A DNA stretch of 12,127 nt from positions 1 through 12,127 of the forward strand of contig JBKGZD010000074.1 in NCBI GenBank assembly GCA_046545795.1, given 5' to 3'. The notes below the pieces were generated by a model. It was given only the letters and a program-made list of their open reading frames with translations, did not search any database and was not told the origin of the DNA. Of this stretch, positions 1-6,496 are shown one piece after another. Each line of letters begins with the position of its first letter. Position 1 is the stretch's first letter. Position numbers and translations under genes: made by a program. Source of the DNA: JAGXLC01 sp046545795. Its GTDB lineage: Bacteria > Bacteroidota > Bacteroidia > Bacteroidales > UBA12077.

Positions 1-114
1 CCGGAGTCGCGTTCTATTCGTTATATTGTGAGCTATAAATGTTCAACCCTCCGGGTTTGGTAGGTTGTTTTTATTTTCCGGCATAACAATTTCCACTCAA
101 GAACAGGCAGTTCT

Positions 115-771
115 TTATGTCCATGTAGCAAGTATCGTTTTTTTTGCGATTACTTTATCCTTTAATTTCACTTTAATTTTTACATCTACAGGCAAAAATA
201 TATCTACCCTGGAACCGAACTTTATAATTCCAACCTGGTCAGACTGGTTTACCCTTTTATTCTTTTCTGCATAAGTAATAATTCTTCTTGCTGCCGCACC
301 TGCTATTTGCCTCACCATAATTGCCTGGTTTTCATTTTTGCGGATAGCTACACTTGCACGTTCATTTTCCAGCGATGATTTAGGATGTTTAGCAAGTCTG
401 AATTTCCCCTGATGATGTTTGTAATATTCAATCGTACCCTCTATTGGATGCCAGTTTACATGAACATTCCAGATAGACATGAATATTGAAATCTGTATCA
501 TATTATCTTTAAAATGTTCATCCTCAGTAGTTTCTTCAATAGCAACGATACGTCCATCTGCGGGACAAAGTATATTGTTGGCGCTTAATGGTGTATTTCT
601 GGCAGGTGTTCTGAAAAATCGTGTTACAAAAGCCAAAATTAAAGCTGAGAGGCCAAGGATACTTAGCTGGCTTACCTTAGACAGAGAGGTAAAATGTATT
701 CCTATGTTGATAATTATAAGGAATATCAATAAATTACGTATGATTTTATGTCCTTCTTTATGAATTGTCAT
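115..771 (-). CDS. psd: Phosphatidylserine decarboxylase proenzyme (archaeal-type, short form)
   Basis: Converts phosphatidylserine to phosphatidylethanolamine at the inner membrane, the last step of PE synthesis. The product is 218 residues, the size of the short archaeal/Bacteroidota type rather than the roughly 300-residue E. coli form. An N-terminal hydrophobic stretch (about residues 11-50) suits membrane anchoring. Conserved blocks follow: PADGRI at 70-75, the NVHVNWHP block at 102-109, and the self-cleavage site FGSRVD at 185-190. By family knowledge, cleavage between Gly186 and Ser187 turns Ser187 into the pyruvoyl cofactor, leaving a small alpha chain of about 32 residues. The gene is last in the rsfS-ftsH-cdsA-psd series, 152 bp after cdsA, and the gap carries a candidate promoter of its own. 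CdsA makes the CDP-diacylglycerol that phosphatidylserine synthase uses upstream of this enzyme; no pssA is visible here. Confidence 0.93.
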   Translation of the reverse strand: MTIHKEGHKIIRNLLIFLIIINIGIHFTSLSKVSQLSILGLSALILAFVTRFFRTPARNTPLSANNILCPADGRIVAIEETTEDEHFKDNMIQISIFMSIWNVHVNWHPIEGTIEYYKHHQGKFRLAKHPKSSLENERASVAIRKNENQAIMVRQIAGAAARRIITYAEKNKRVNQSDQVGIIKFGSRVDIFLPVDVKIKVKLKDKVIAKKTILATWT

Positions 772-796
772 TTTCTGATATACTGGTTATTAACTA

Positions 797-804
797 CAAA
801 GATA
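797..804 (-). promoter_or_regulatory. Candidate Bacteroidota -7 box for psd
   Basis: On the minus strand this reads TATCTTTG, an exact match to the Bacteroidota TAnnTTTG -7 consensus. It would place transcription start about 20 bases before the psd ATG. No TTTG -33 element is visible at the usual spacing, so this rests on one short box plus its position in a 152-bp AT-rich gap. It would let psd be transcribed separately from cdsA. Confidence 0.35.
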
Positions 805-923
805 ATGAAAAAACGTTAAATTTTATTTGTGTATTTTTTTATTTATACCTTTCTTATAACTGATTAGTTACATTAATATTGTTGTTATAATATTAGGCTG
901 TTTTACTGGTGATCTTTTATTTT

Positions 924-1748
924 TTAAATAAGAAAGAACTTAATGTATATGAATGTGGCTGGTATTGCAAAAAAAGCAGCATCAAAGCGGTCCAGTATTC
1001 CTCCGTGGCCTGGCAGAATATTTCCGGAGTCTTTTACTTTTGCTGTTCTTTTGAGAGATGATTCTGTTAAATCTCCCAGGGTAGCTGCTGATGATATGAT
1101 TATTGGGAGTGCGATAAAGTGAATTATAGGGTAATTAGTTGAAAAATATCCAATGATGACAGCTACTATAATGCTTATTGTTGTTCCACCAATTGTCCCT
1201 TCCCATGTCTTAGCCGGGGATATTTGTTTGGAAAGTTTATGTTTTCCAGCATATTTTCCTGTGATGTATGCAAATGTGTCATGAGTCCATATAAGAATAA
1301 ATATAAACATGAGTAAATCCGGGTAATAAGCATGGTTTACATCATTAGCAGGGAATACTAGATAGTTTGCTAAGGATAATGGCAGTATGATATATATCAT
1401 TCCGAAGAAATTTAAGCAAATTTCGAGGAGTTGATTGTTGTTTTGTTTTATAAATGTGAATAGCGGTGTAAGAATAGCAGGAAGAATTGCTAAAGAAAGC
1501 CATGAGGTATGAATGAGTTTTTGAGCTTCAAGAAATGTCAATGAAAAAATTATTACTCCCAATATTAAGGTTGGTATTTTTGGAATTTTCAGTTCAATAT
1601 TTTTTGTAAGTTCAATGAATTCCAACAGGGAAATTGTCATAATGATTAAGAATATTACATAATATGAAAAGTGGCCGAGGAGTATTGCCCCGGCCAATAT
1701 CAATATAAAAATTATTCCTGTTATGCTTCTTTTTATCAGGTTATTCAA
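924..1748 (-). CDS. cdsA: Phosphatidate cytidylyltransferase (CDP-diacylglycerol synthase)
   Basis: Makes CDP-diacylglycerol from phosphatidic acid and CTP, the branch-point precursor for PE and PG/cardiolipin. The 274-residue product is a polytopic membrane protein, with hydrophobic segments through about residues 10-45, 59-75, 83-100, 110-132, 145-162, 188-202 and 208-224. The CDS signature is intact near the C-terminus: S-x-K-R at 231-234, KD at 239-240, PGHGG at 246-250 and DRFD at 253-256. The motif SPAKTWEG at 177-184 and the acidic pair near 226-229 also fit the family. Length is normal. The start lies only 9 bp after the ftsH stop, so co-transcription with ftsH is very likely. No missing residues or frameshift are seen. 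Confidence 0.97.
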   Translation of the reverse strand: MNNLIKRSITGIIFILILAGAILLGHFSYYVIFLIIMTISLLEFIELTKNIELKIPKIPTLILGVIIFSLTFLEAQKLIHTSWLSLAILPAILTPLFTFIKQNNNQLLEICLNFFGMIYIILPLSLANYLVFPANDVNHAYYPDLLMFIFILIWTHDTFAYITGKYAGKHKLSKQISPAKTWEGTIGGTTISIIVAVIIGYFSTNYPIIHFIALPIIISSAATLGDLTESSLKRTAKVKDSGNILPGHGGILDRFDAAFFAIPATFIYIKFFLI

Positions 1749-1757
1749 TGGCTTATT

Positions 1758-3983
1758 TTATTTTTCCTGGTTATTGTCCCCGTCCCCTTTCGTTTTGTTG
1801 TTTTTTGCGCTCACATTTGTCGGTTTTTGCTTTTTGTCTTCTTCTTCATTATTGTCTCCTGGATTTTTTGCTTCTTCCTTCTTCTTTTTTGTTATATCCT
1901 TTTTTTCATCATCTTTTCCCTCGTCCTGTTCCTTCTGTTTTCCTGATTTTTTAGCGCTGTCTTCATGAATTTTCTTTACTTTTTTACTTTCTTCAATAAG
2001 ACGTTTTTTACTTTCATCTGTACTTACTTGTGGTCCAAGGATATCTTCAAGGTCTTCTGCAAAGATCAATTCTTTATCCAGTAGTCTTTCAGCCAGTTGT
2101 TTAAGTTGTTCTTTATGTTTGTCAAGAATATCGTATGCTTTTTTGTATGCTTTTTCTACAATGTCCTGAACTTCTTTATCAATCAGTTCAGCTGTTTTTT
2201 CACTGTATGGTTTTGTAAAAGAAAGTTCCTGCTGCCCGGATGAATCATAAAAGCTCACGTTTCTGAGCTTTTCACTCATTCCAAAATAGGCAACCATTGC
2301 ATATGCTTGTTTGGTTATTCTTTCCAGGTCATTCAGGGCACCAGTAGAGAGTTTGTTAAAGGTTAATTCTTCAGCAGCTCTTCCGCCTAATGCAGCACTC
2401 ATCTCATCAAGCATTTGATCGGTGGTTGTTAAATTTCTTTCTTCCGGTAGATACCATGCAGAGCCTAATGCTTTTCCTCTTGGGACAATTGTTACTTTTA
2501 CGAGTGGACTTGCATGTTCCAGCAGCCAGCTTACCACAGCATGTCCGGCTTCGTGATAAGCAATAGCCTCTTTCTCTGATGTCGTTATAAGTTTATTTCT
2601 TTTCTCCAGTCCGGCAATAATTCTGTCTATAGCATCCAGGAAATCTTCTTTTTCTACTGTTTCCTTGTTTTTACGTGCGGCAATAAGGGCTGCTTCGTTA
2701 CATACATTTGCAATATCTGCACCTGAGAAACCCGGTGTTTGTTTTGCCAGGAACTCTGTGTCTAATTTTTCACTAATTTTAAGAGGTTTCAGATGTACTT
2801 GCAATATTTCTTTCCTTTCATTCAGATCGGGCAGGTCAACGTGTATTTGCCTGTCAAAACGTCCAGCTCTCAGGAGTGCTTTGTCAAGCATATCTGCTCT
2901 GTTTGTCGCAGCAATAATGATAATTCCTATATTATTGCTGAAGCCATCCATTTCTGCAAGGAGTTGATTGAGCGTGTTTTCTCTTTCATCGTTAGAACCC
3001 ATATTTGGGTTTTTTCCCCTTGCTCTTCCGATAGCATCAATTTCATCAATAAAAATGATGCAGGGAGCCTTTTCTTTGGCTTGCTTGAACAAGTCGCGTA
3101 CACGTGATGCACCCACACCAACAAACATTTCAACAAAATCTGAACCGGAAATAGAAAAGAAAGGAACGCTTGCTTCTCCGGCTACTGCTTTAGCCAGTAA
3201 TGTTTTACCTGTTCCGGGAGGGCCAACCAATAAAACACCCTTGGGGATTTTACCTCCTAAACCTGTATACTTTTGCGGGTTTTTTAAAAATTCAACTATT
3301 TCTCTTACCTCAACTTTTGCCTCATCCAAACCGGCAACATCATTAAAGTCGGTTTTCACATTAGATTCTTTGTCAAATAATACCGCTTTAGATTTTCCCA
3401 CATTGAAAATATTACTTCCCCCTGCTCCTCCACCTGAACTTTTTGTAATTCTCCTGAAAATAAATATCCAGATAGCTACTAAAATAAATATAGGGAGCAA
3501 CCAGGTAAAAACTTCACCAAGAATATCTCTTCGGGTTTCATACTTTACTTCAATGAAATTATCTCCTGGTAAACTGTCCTGGGCATCTTCTATCCTCTCT
3601 TCGAATTTTTCAATTGAACCGATTGTAAAAAAGAAATGCGGACCTTTTTTTGGAGAAGAGGCCTTTTGTTCGTCAAAATATTTTTGATATCTCGATTCAT
3701 TAAGCTTGTCTTCTTTAATGTAAATTTCCGCTTTTTCTTTGTTTATCACTACGATTCTATCAACATCCTGGTTGTTGAGCATTTTACGTTTGAATTCCTG
3801 ATAGGTGATTTCTTGCGGACCAGCACCTACATTCATGAAATTTAAAGCAATAAAAAATATCGCTATTAAAGCATATACCCAATATATGTTAAATTTAGGA
3901 AACTGTTTTTTATTGTCACTTGTTTCTTCCGAACCTTTGTTGTTTTGGTTGTTGTTTTGAATGTTATTTTCTTGATCAGCCAT
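1758..3983 (-). CDS. ftsH: ATP-dependent zinc metalloprotease FtsH
   Basis: Membrane-anchored AAA+ protease that extracts and degrades misfolded or regulated membrane and cytosolic proteins. The 741-residue product has a polar Asn/Gln-rich N-terminus, a first membrane helix (about 33-52), a periplasmic domain, a second helix (about 158-177) and a Gly-rich linker. The AAA+ module follows, with Walker A GPPGTGKT at 254-261, Walker B FIDE at 311-314, and the second region of homology with arginine fingers around 359-378. The peptidase carries HEAGH at 477-481 and a probable third zinc ligand, Asp552, in the ALNDLERIT segment. After about residue 655 comes a tail of roughly 87 residues made mostly of Lys, Glu, Asp and Asn, much longer than in E. 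coli FtsH (647 residues in total). The start is fixed by an in-frame stop two codons upstream of the ATG. It lies 26 bp after rsfS and 9 bp before cdsA. Confidence 0.98.
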   Translation of the reverse strand: MADQENNIQNNNQNNKGSEETSDNKKQFPKFNIYWVYALIAIFFIALNFMNVGAGPQEITYQEFKRKMLNNQDVDRIVVINKEKAEIYIKEDKLNESRYQKYFDEQKASSPKKGPHFFFTIGSIEKFEERIEDAQDSLPGDNFIEVKYETRRDILGEVFTWLLPIFILVAIWIFIFRRITKSSGGGAGGSNIFNVGKSKAVLFDKESNVKTDFNDVAGLDEAKVEVREIVEFLKNPQKYTGLGGKIPKGVLLVGPPGTGKTLLAKAVAGEASVPFFSISGSDFVEMFVGVGASRVRDLFKQAKEKAPCIIFIDEIDAIGRARGKNPNMGSNDERENTLNQLLAEMDGFSNNIGIIIIAATNRADMLDKALLRAGRFDRQIHVDLPDLNERKEILQVHLKPLKISEKLDTEFLAKQTPGFSGADIANVCNEAALIAARKNKETVEKEDFLDAIDRIIAGLEKRNKLITTSEKEAIAYHEAGHAVVSWLLEHASPLVKVTIVPRGKALGSAWYLPEERNLTTTDQMLDEMSAALGGRAAEELTFNKLSTGALNDLERITKQAYAMVAYFGMSEKLRNVSFYDSSGQQELSFTKPYSEKTAELIDKEVQDIVEKAYKKAYDILDKHKEQLKQLAERLLDKELIFAEDLEDILGPQVSTDESKKRLIEESKKVKKIHEDSAKKSGKQKEQDEGKDDEKKDITKKKKEEAKNPGDNNEEEDKKQKPTNVSAKNNKTKGDGDNNQEK

Positions 3984-3994
3984 TTTTTACAATG

Positions 3995-4000
3995 CCTCCT
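3995..4000 (-). promoter_or_regulatory. Perfect Shine-Dalgarno sequence ahead of ftsH
   Basis: The minus strand reads AGGAGG in the 26-bp rsfS-ftsH gap, separated from the ftsH ATG by 11 bases. Bacteroidota genes usually lack such a sequence and rely on A-rich leaders. No other start in this window shows a comparable motif. The spacing is longer than the usual 5-9 bases, so its use is uncertain. Confidence 0.4.
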
Positions 4001-4009
4001 CGTACTTTT

Positions 4010-4390
4010 TTAATGGTTTTCTTCTTGATATGTTTCTACATGAGCATCTGCCCACAAGTCTTCCAGGTTATAAAATTTTCTGTACTCTTCCTGGAAAATG
4101 TGAACAACCACGTTTTCATAGTCTAATAATACCCATGTGAGATTCTCTCTTCCTTCTTTATGAACGGGCTTTTCTCCCAATTCTTTTCCAATATTTTCAA
4201 TAATTGAATCTGCTATTGCATCTACGTGGGTGGTTGAGGTACCATGGCAGATGATAAAGTAATCACTTATAGAATTTTCGATTTTACTGATATCCAGCGT
4301 AACAATTCGTCTCCCTCTTTTGTTCTGTATTGCTTCTATTATTTTTTCTTTTAAGTTTCTTGCATTCACTCCTTCTTCTTGTATTTTCAT
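4010..4390 (-). CDS. rsfS: Ribosomal silencing factor RsfS (Iojap family)
   Basis: Binds ribosomal protein uL14 on the large subunit and blocks joining of the subunits when nutrients are short, by knowledge of the Iojap/RsfS family. The 126-residue product spans the full domain. It has an N-terminal helix, the core strand SDYFIICHGTST at 42-53, the segment LLDYENVVVHIF at 88-99, and the C-terminal block YRKFYNLEDLW at 103-113, all typical of RsfS. It is the first gene of the rsfS-ftsH-cdsA-psd series and is divergent from birA across 292 bp. A candidate -7 box sits just upstream. The start ATG gives an N-terminus of normal length. Confidence 0.95.
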   Translation of the reverse strand: MKIQEEGVNARNLKEKIIEAIQNKRGRRIVTLDISKIENSISDYFIICHGTSTTHVDAIADSIIENIGKELGEKPVHKEGRENLTWVLLDYENVVVHIFQEEYRKFYNLEDLWADAHVETYQEENH

Positions 4391-4404
4391 CCAATCTTTT
4401 TTTA

Positions 4405-4412
4405 CAAATTTA
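4405..4412 (-). promoter_or_regulatory. Candidate -7 box for the rsfS-ftsH-cdsA transcript
   Basis: The minus strand reads TAAATTTG, an exact TAnnTTTG match, ending 14 bases before the rsfS ATG. This predicts a very short leader of about 8 bases. A clear TTTG at -33 is lacking; the nearest resemblance is TGTG 16 bases upstream. It is the best promoter candidate for the operon but rests on one element in AT-rich DNA. Confidence 0.35.
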
Positions 4413-4643
4413 ATTAATTTTTATGATTCACAGAGTTAATATACGGGATTTCAAAAATCGTTCCTTTTGTTGATTAACTTTGACAGGAATAAAAAAATTA
4501 TGATTATCTGGTGACGTTATAATTTTTTTTTAAAAAGAATTTTCTTTGTAAAGTGAAGCGCTTGGCTAAAATATTCTTTATAAAAGATTTGCTGAAAATT
4601 ATTTTGCAGAATTTTTTAGTTCAACCTCCTTGATAAAAATATT

Positions 4644-4651
4644 TACTTTTG
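4644..4651 (+). promoter_or_regulatory. Candidate -7 box for birA
   Basis: The plus strand reads TACTTTTG, a TAnnTTTG match. It predicts transcription start near 4658, about 25 bases before the ATG at 4683. No TTTG lies at the expected -33 distance; a TTG at 4630-4632 is too close. With this promoter an alternative TTG start at 4665 would have a leader of only a few bases. Confidence 0.3.
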
Positions 4652-4682
4652 TTTAATTGTTAATTTGGTAAAGACCAAAGAA

Positions 4683-5432
4683 ATGGACGATTCGATAATA
4701 GGAAGCAGGATAATTTCGCTGATGAGTACTGAAAGTACGAATGACTACGCGAGAAAACTTTTGGAGAAGGGCAAACCTGAAAATGGTACGATTATCATTG
4801 CCGGGGAACAAACAAAAGGCCGCGGGCATGGGCAGAACGAATGGTTCAGCCAAAGTGGCAAAAATCTTACCTTTACAATAATTCTCTACCCGACTTTTGT
4901 TAATTCTGAGAATCAGTTTTTACTATCAAAGGCTGTTTCTCTGGGTTTAGCTGATTATCTGAGTCAATATCTTGATGATATTTTCATTAAGTGGCCTAAT
5001 GATATTTATGTAGATAATTATAAAATTGCTGGAATTTTAATTGAGAATGACTGGGTAGCCTCACGAATGAAAAATTCTATAATTGGAATAGGCTTGAATA
5101 TTAATCAGCAATATTTTCCGGAGAATTTACCTAACCCGGTTTCCCTGATGCAGGTGATGGAGTGCAATTTTTCCCTGAAGGCTGAATTAAGAAAATTGTT
5201 AAAGAGCCTTGATTATCGGTATAAAATGTTGAAGAGCAAACATGTAGACCGGATAAACAGGGATTATCATAATAAACTTTACAGACTTGGTGATTATCAT
5301 CAATACAGGAAAGGACGTGAGGTTTTTGTGGCTCGTATAATCGGTGTAACTGATTTTGGCAAACTAATACTGGAATCAGATCATGGGAAAACAATGGAAT
5401 TTAATTTTAAAGAAGTGGAGTTTTTATTGTAA
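4683..5432 (+). CDS. birA: Biotin--[acetyl-CoA-carboxylase] ligase (monofunctional BirA/BPL)
   Basis: Activates biotin with ATP to biotinyl-5'-AMP and attaches it to the carboxyl carrier lysine of biotin enzymes. From the ATG the product is 249 residues. It begins almost directly with the catalytic domain: STESTNDYA at 15-23, the biotinyl-AMP loop GRGHGQN at 46-52, KWPND at 103-107 and KIAGILIE at 114-121. A small C-terminal SH3-like domain follows from about residue 205. There is no N-terminal helix-turn-helix, so it should be an enzyme only and not a repressor. The ATG at 4683 was preferred to an in-frame TTG at 4665, which would add six residues (MVKTKE) and sit almost on the predicted transcription start. 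Its 3' end overlaps the convergent SRPBCC gene by 9 bp. Confidence 0.93.
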   Translation: MDDSIIGSRIISLMSTESTNDYARKLLEKGKPENGTIIIAGEQTKGRGHGQNEWFSQSGKNLTFTIILYPTFVNSENQFLLSKAVSLGLADYLSQYLDDIFIKWPNDIYVDNYKIAGILIENDWVASRMKNSIIGIGLNINQQYFPENLPNPVSLMQVMECNFSLKAELRKLLKSLDYRYKMLKSKHVDRINRDYHNKLYRLGDYHQYRKGREVFVARIIGVTDFGKLILESDHGKTMEFNFKEVEFLL

Positions 5433-5846
5433 ATCTGACCGATTATTGAAAAAATCTGCCAATTTGTCAACAATACTGTCAGCACCTTGCTGAAGATGTT
5501 TTGAAACCATAGCCTTCATCAATGGGTTAAGCTTAGCTTTTATGACCACCCTTATCCTTGTATCTTCATTGTCTATTTGCTTTAGTTGTAGCCAGAAATT
5601 GAAATTGATAGAACTATCCTCCAGGCTGCTGAGTTTTATCAGTTTGGGAGGTTCTTTCTCTGTTATTTGCATTCCTGCTTTTCCCAACCCCTCTATTTTA
5701 AAGTGACATTGGTCTTCTGTTGTATGCCATTCGGTGATTTTATCCCTGGGGACAATGTCATCAAGGTTTCTGAAGTCGGAAAGGTAGTTATAAACTTCTT
5801 CAGCGTTTCTTTGTATTTTGGTTGTTTTACTGATTACTTCTGTCAT
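5424..5846 (-). CDS. SRPBCC-fold (START/Bet v1-like) small protein of unknown function
   Basis: The product is 140 residues from the ATG at 5846. The pattern fits the SRPBCC/polyketide-cyclase-like fold. There is a first strand near residues 4-10, then an AEEVYNYLSDFRNLDDIVP segment typical of helices alpha-1/2 in this fold. Alternating strands follow (WH..CHFKIEGLGKAGMQITEKEPP, then INFNFWLQLKQI and TRIRVVIKAKL). A long C-terminal helix begins at about residue 105 (LMKAMVSKHLQQGADSIVDKLADFF). The fold usually makes a hydrophobic ligand pocket; the ligand is unknown here. An in-frame ATG six codons upstream lies inside pyrE. The inner start is preferred because its ATG overlaps the pyrE stop as ATGA, a translational-coupling arrangement. 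The 3' end overlaps birA by 9 bp with no terminator visible. It is probably co-transcribed with pyrE. Confidence 0.85.
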   Translation of the reverse strand: MTEVISKTTKIQRNAEEVYNYLSDFRNLDDIVPRDKITEWHTTEDQCHFKIEGLGKAGMQITEKEPPKLIKLSSLEDSSINFNFWLQLKQIDNEDTRIRVVIKAKLNPLMKAMVSKHLQQGADSIVDKLADFFNNRSDLQ

Positions 5847-6484
5847 TTTTTCTCTTTTTTCCAATTAGCAGGGTCTTTACGCCATTGTTCCAGTTCGGCA
5901 AGGTCACTTTCTTTTATATAACCCTCGGCTACTGCTGTTCTTATAAGGTTGTTGTAATTGGTTAATGTTTTCAATGGGCAATTATATTCGTCAAAATTTT
6001 TAGTAGCGATATCGAAATTATAACTAAAAATTGCTCCCATTCCCATTATTTTTACATCCTCTTCTCTCAGAGCCTTTACTGCATTTAAACTGCTCATTCC
6101 GGTTGATATTAAGTCTTCAATTACTACTGCTTTTTGATTTGGTTTGATAACTCCTTCTATGAGATTTTTCAATCCATGTTTTTTTGGAGAGGACCGCACA
6201 TACACGAATGGGAGTTCTAACTTCTCTGCTGTAAGAGCAGCTATAGCAATTGAGCCTGTTGCAACACCGGCTATAACATCTGGTTTGCTGTAGTATTCAT
6301 TAATTAGCTGAACAAAGCCATCTCTTACCTGGCTTCTCAAATCCGGATATGATAATATTTTCCGGTTGTCACAATATATTGGAGAATTCCAACCGGAAGT
6401 CCATTGGTATGGATTTGCAGGATTAAATTTTATTGCATTAATTTGTAGTAGTCTTTTAGCTATTTTTTGTTCTAAAGTTTCCAT
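5843..6484 (-). CDS. pyrE: Orotate phosphoribosyltransferase
   Basis: Transfers phosphoribose from PRPP to orotate, giving orotidine 5'-monophosphate in de novo pyrimidine synthesis. The 213-residue product has the normal length. Visible motifs are the substrate-side segment around SGWNSPIYCDNR (30-41), the catalytic flexible-loop residues KKHG at 101-104, and the PRPP-binding motif VIEDLISTGMSS at 121-132. That motif carries Met where many relatives have Gly (STGGS). The start at 6484 gives the family-typical METLEQKIAKRLL beginning. A longer frame from 6523 would add 13 unrelated residues running into the divergent NUDIX gene and is rejected. The gene is followed by the SRPBCC gene with an ATGA overlap. 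It is head-to-head with the NUDIX gene, with only 7 bp between start codons. Confidence 0.96.
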   Translation of the reverse strand: METLEQKIAKRLLQINAIKFNPANPYQWTSGWNSPIYCDNRKILSYPDLRSQVRDGFVQLINEYYSKPDVIAGVATGSIAIAALTAEKLELPFVYVRSSPKKHGLKNLIEGVIKPNQKAVVIEDLISTGMSSLNAVKALREEDVKIMGMGAIFSYNFDIATKNFDEYNCPLKTLTNYNNLIRTAVAEGYIKESDLAELEQWRKDPANWKKEKK

Positions 6485-6488
6485 ACCG

Positions 6489-6496
6489 CAAATGTA
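6489..6496 (-). promoter_or_regulatory. Candidate -7 box for pyrE, overlapping the NUDIX start codon
   Basis: The minus strand reads TACATTTG, an exact TAnnTTTG match, ending 4 bases before the pyrE ATG. Transcription would then start at or next to the start codon, implying a leaderless or nearly leaderless pyrE message. The box covers the ATG of the divergent NUDIX gene. A -33 TTTG is not evident. Overlap with coding sequence makes a chance match quite possible. Confidence 0.3.

Larger units (their letters stand above)
4391..4682. other. Divergent rsfS/birA intergenic region
   Basis: This 292-bp AT-rich gap separates the start codons of two divergent transcription units and is the longest gene-free stretch in the window. 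It holds candidate -7 boxes on both strands, several A and T runs (for example around 4525-4535), and a small palindrome AAGCGCTT near 4555. I see no tRNA-like fold, no riboswitch core, no terminator and no open reading frame worth calling. A BirA operator is not expected, because the BirA here lacks a DNA-binding domain. Confidence 0.5.

Noticed and set aside
1..114. A plus-strand frame open from the left edge to a TAG at 61-63, followed by a small hairpin (AACCC/GGGTT at 45-57) and a T-rich run.
   Set aside because: Only 20 codons with no recognisable product; an open frame of this length is common by chance. The hairpin has just 5 base pairs and the T-run starts about 10 bases after it. 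A true gene end here cannot be excluded but is not supported.
854..890. Inverted repeat TTATAAC ... GTTATAA in the cdsA-psd gap.
   Set aside because: Seven AT-rich pairs around a 23-base loop with no T-tract; expected by chance in DNA of this composition.
1671..1968. Overlapping plus-strand frames rich in Phe, Leu and Ser opposite the end of ftsH, resembling a membrane protein.
   Set aside because: They are the complement of the Lys/Glu-rich FtsH tail codons; antisense of AAA/GAA codons gives TTT/TTC. No promoter or family resemblance.
2968..3687. A 239-codon open frame on the plus strand inside ftsH.
   Set aside because: It lies wholly antisense to the conserved AAA+ and linker region, and its translation shows no family-like pattern.
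4665..4682. TTG start for birA six codons upstream of the ATG.
   Set aside because: It adds non-conserved residues and lies within a few bases of the predicted transcription start; the ATG at 4683 fits better. It remains possible.
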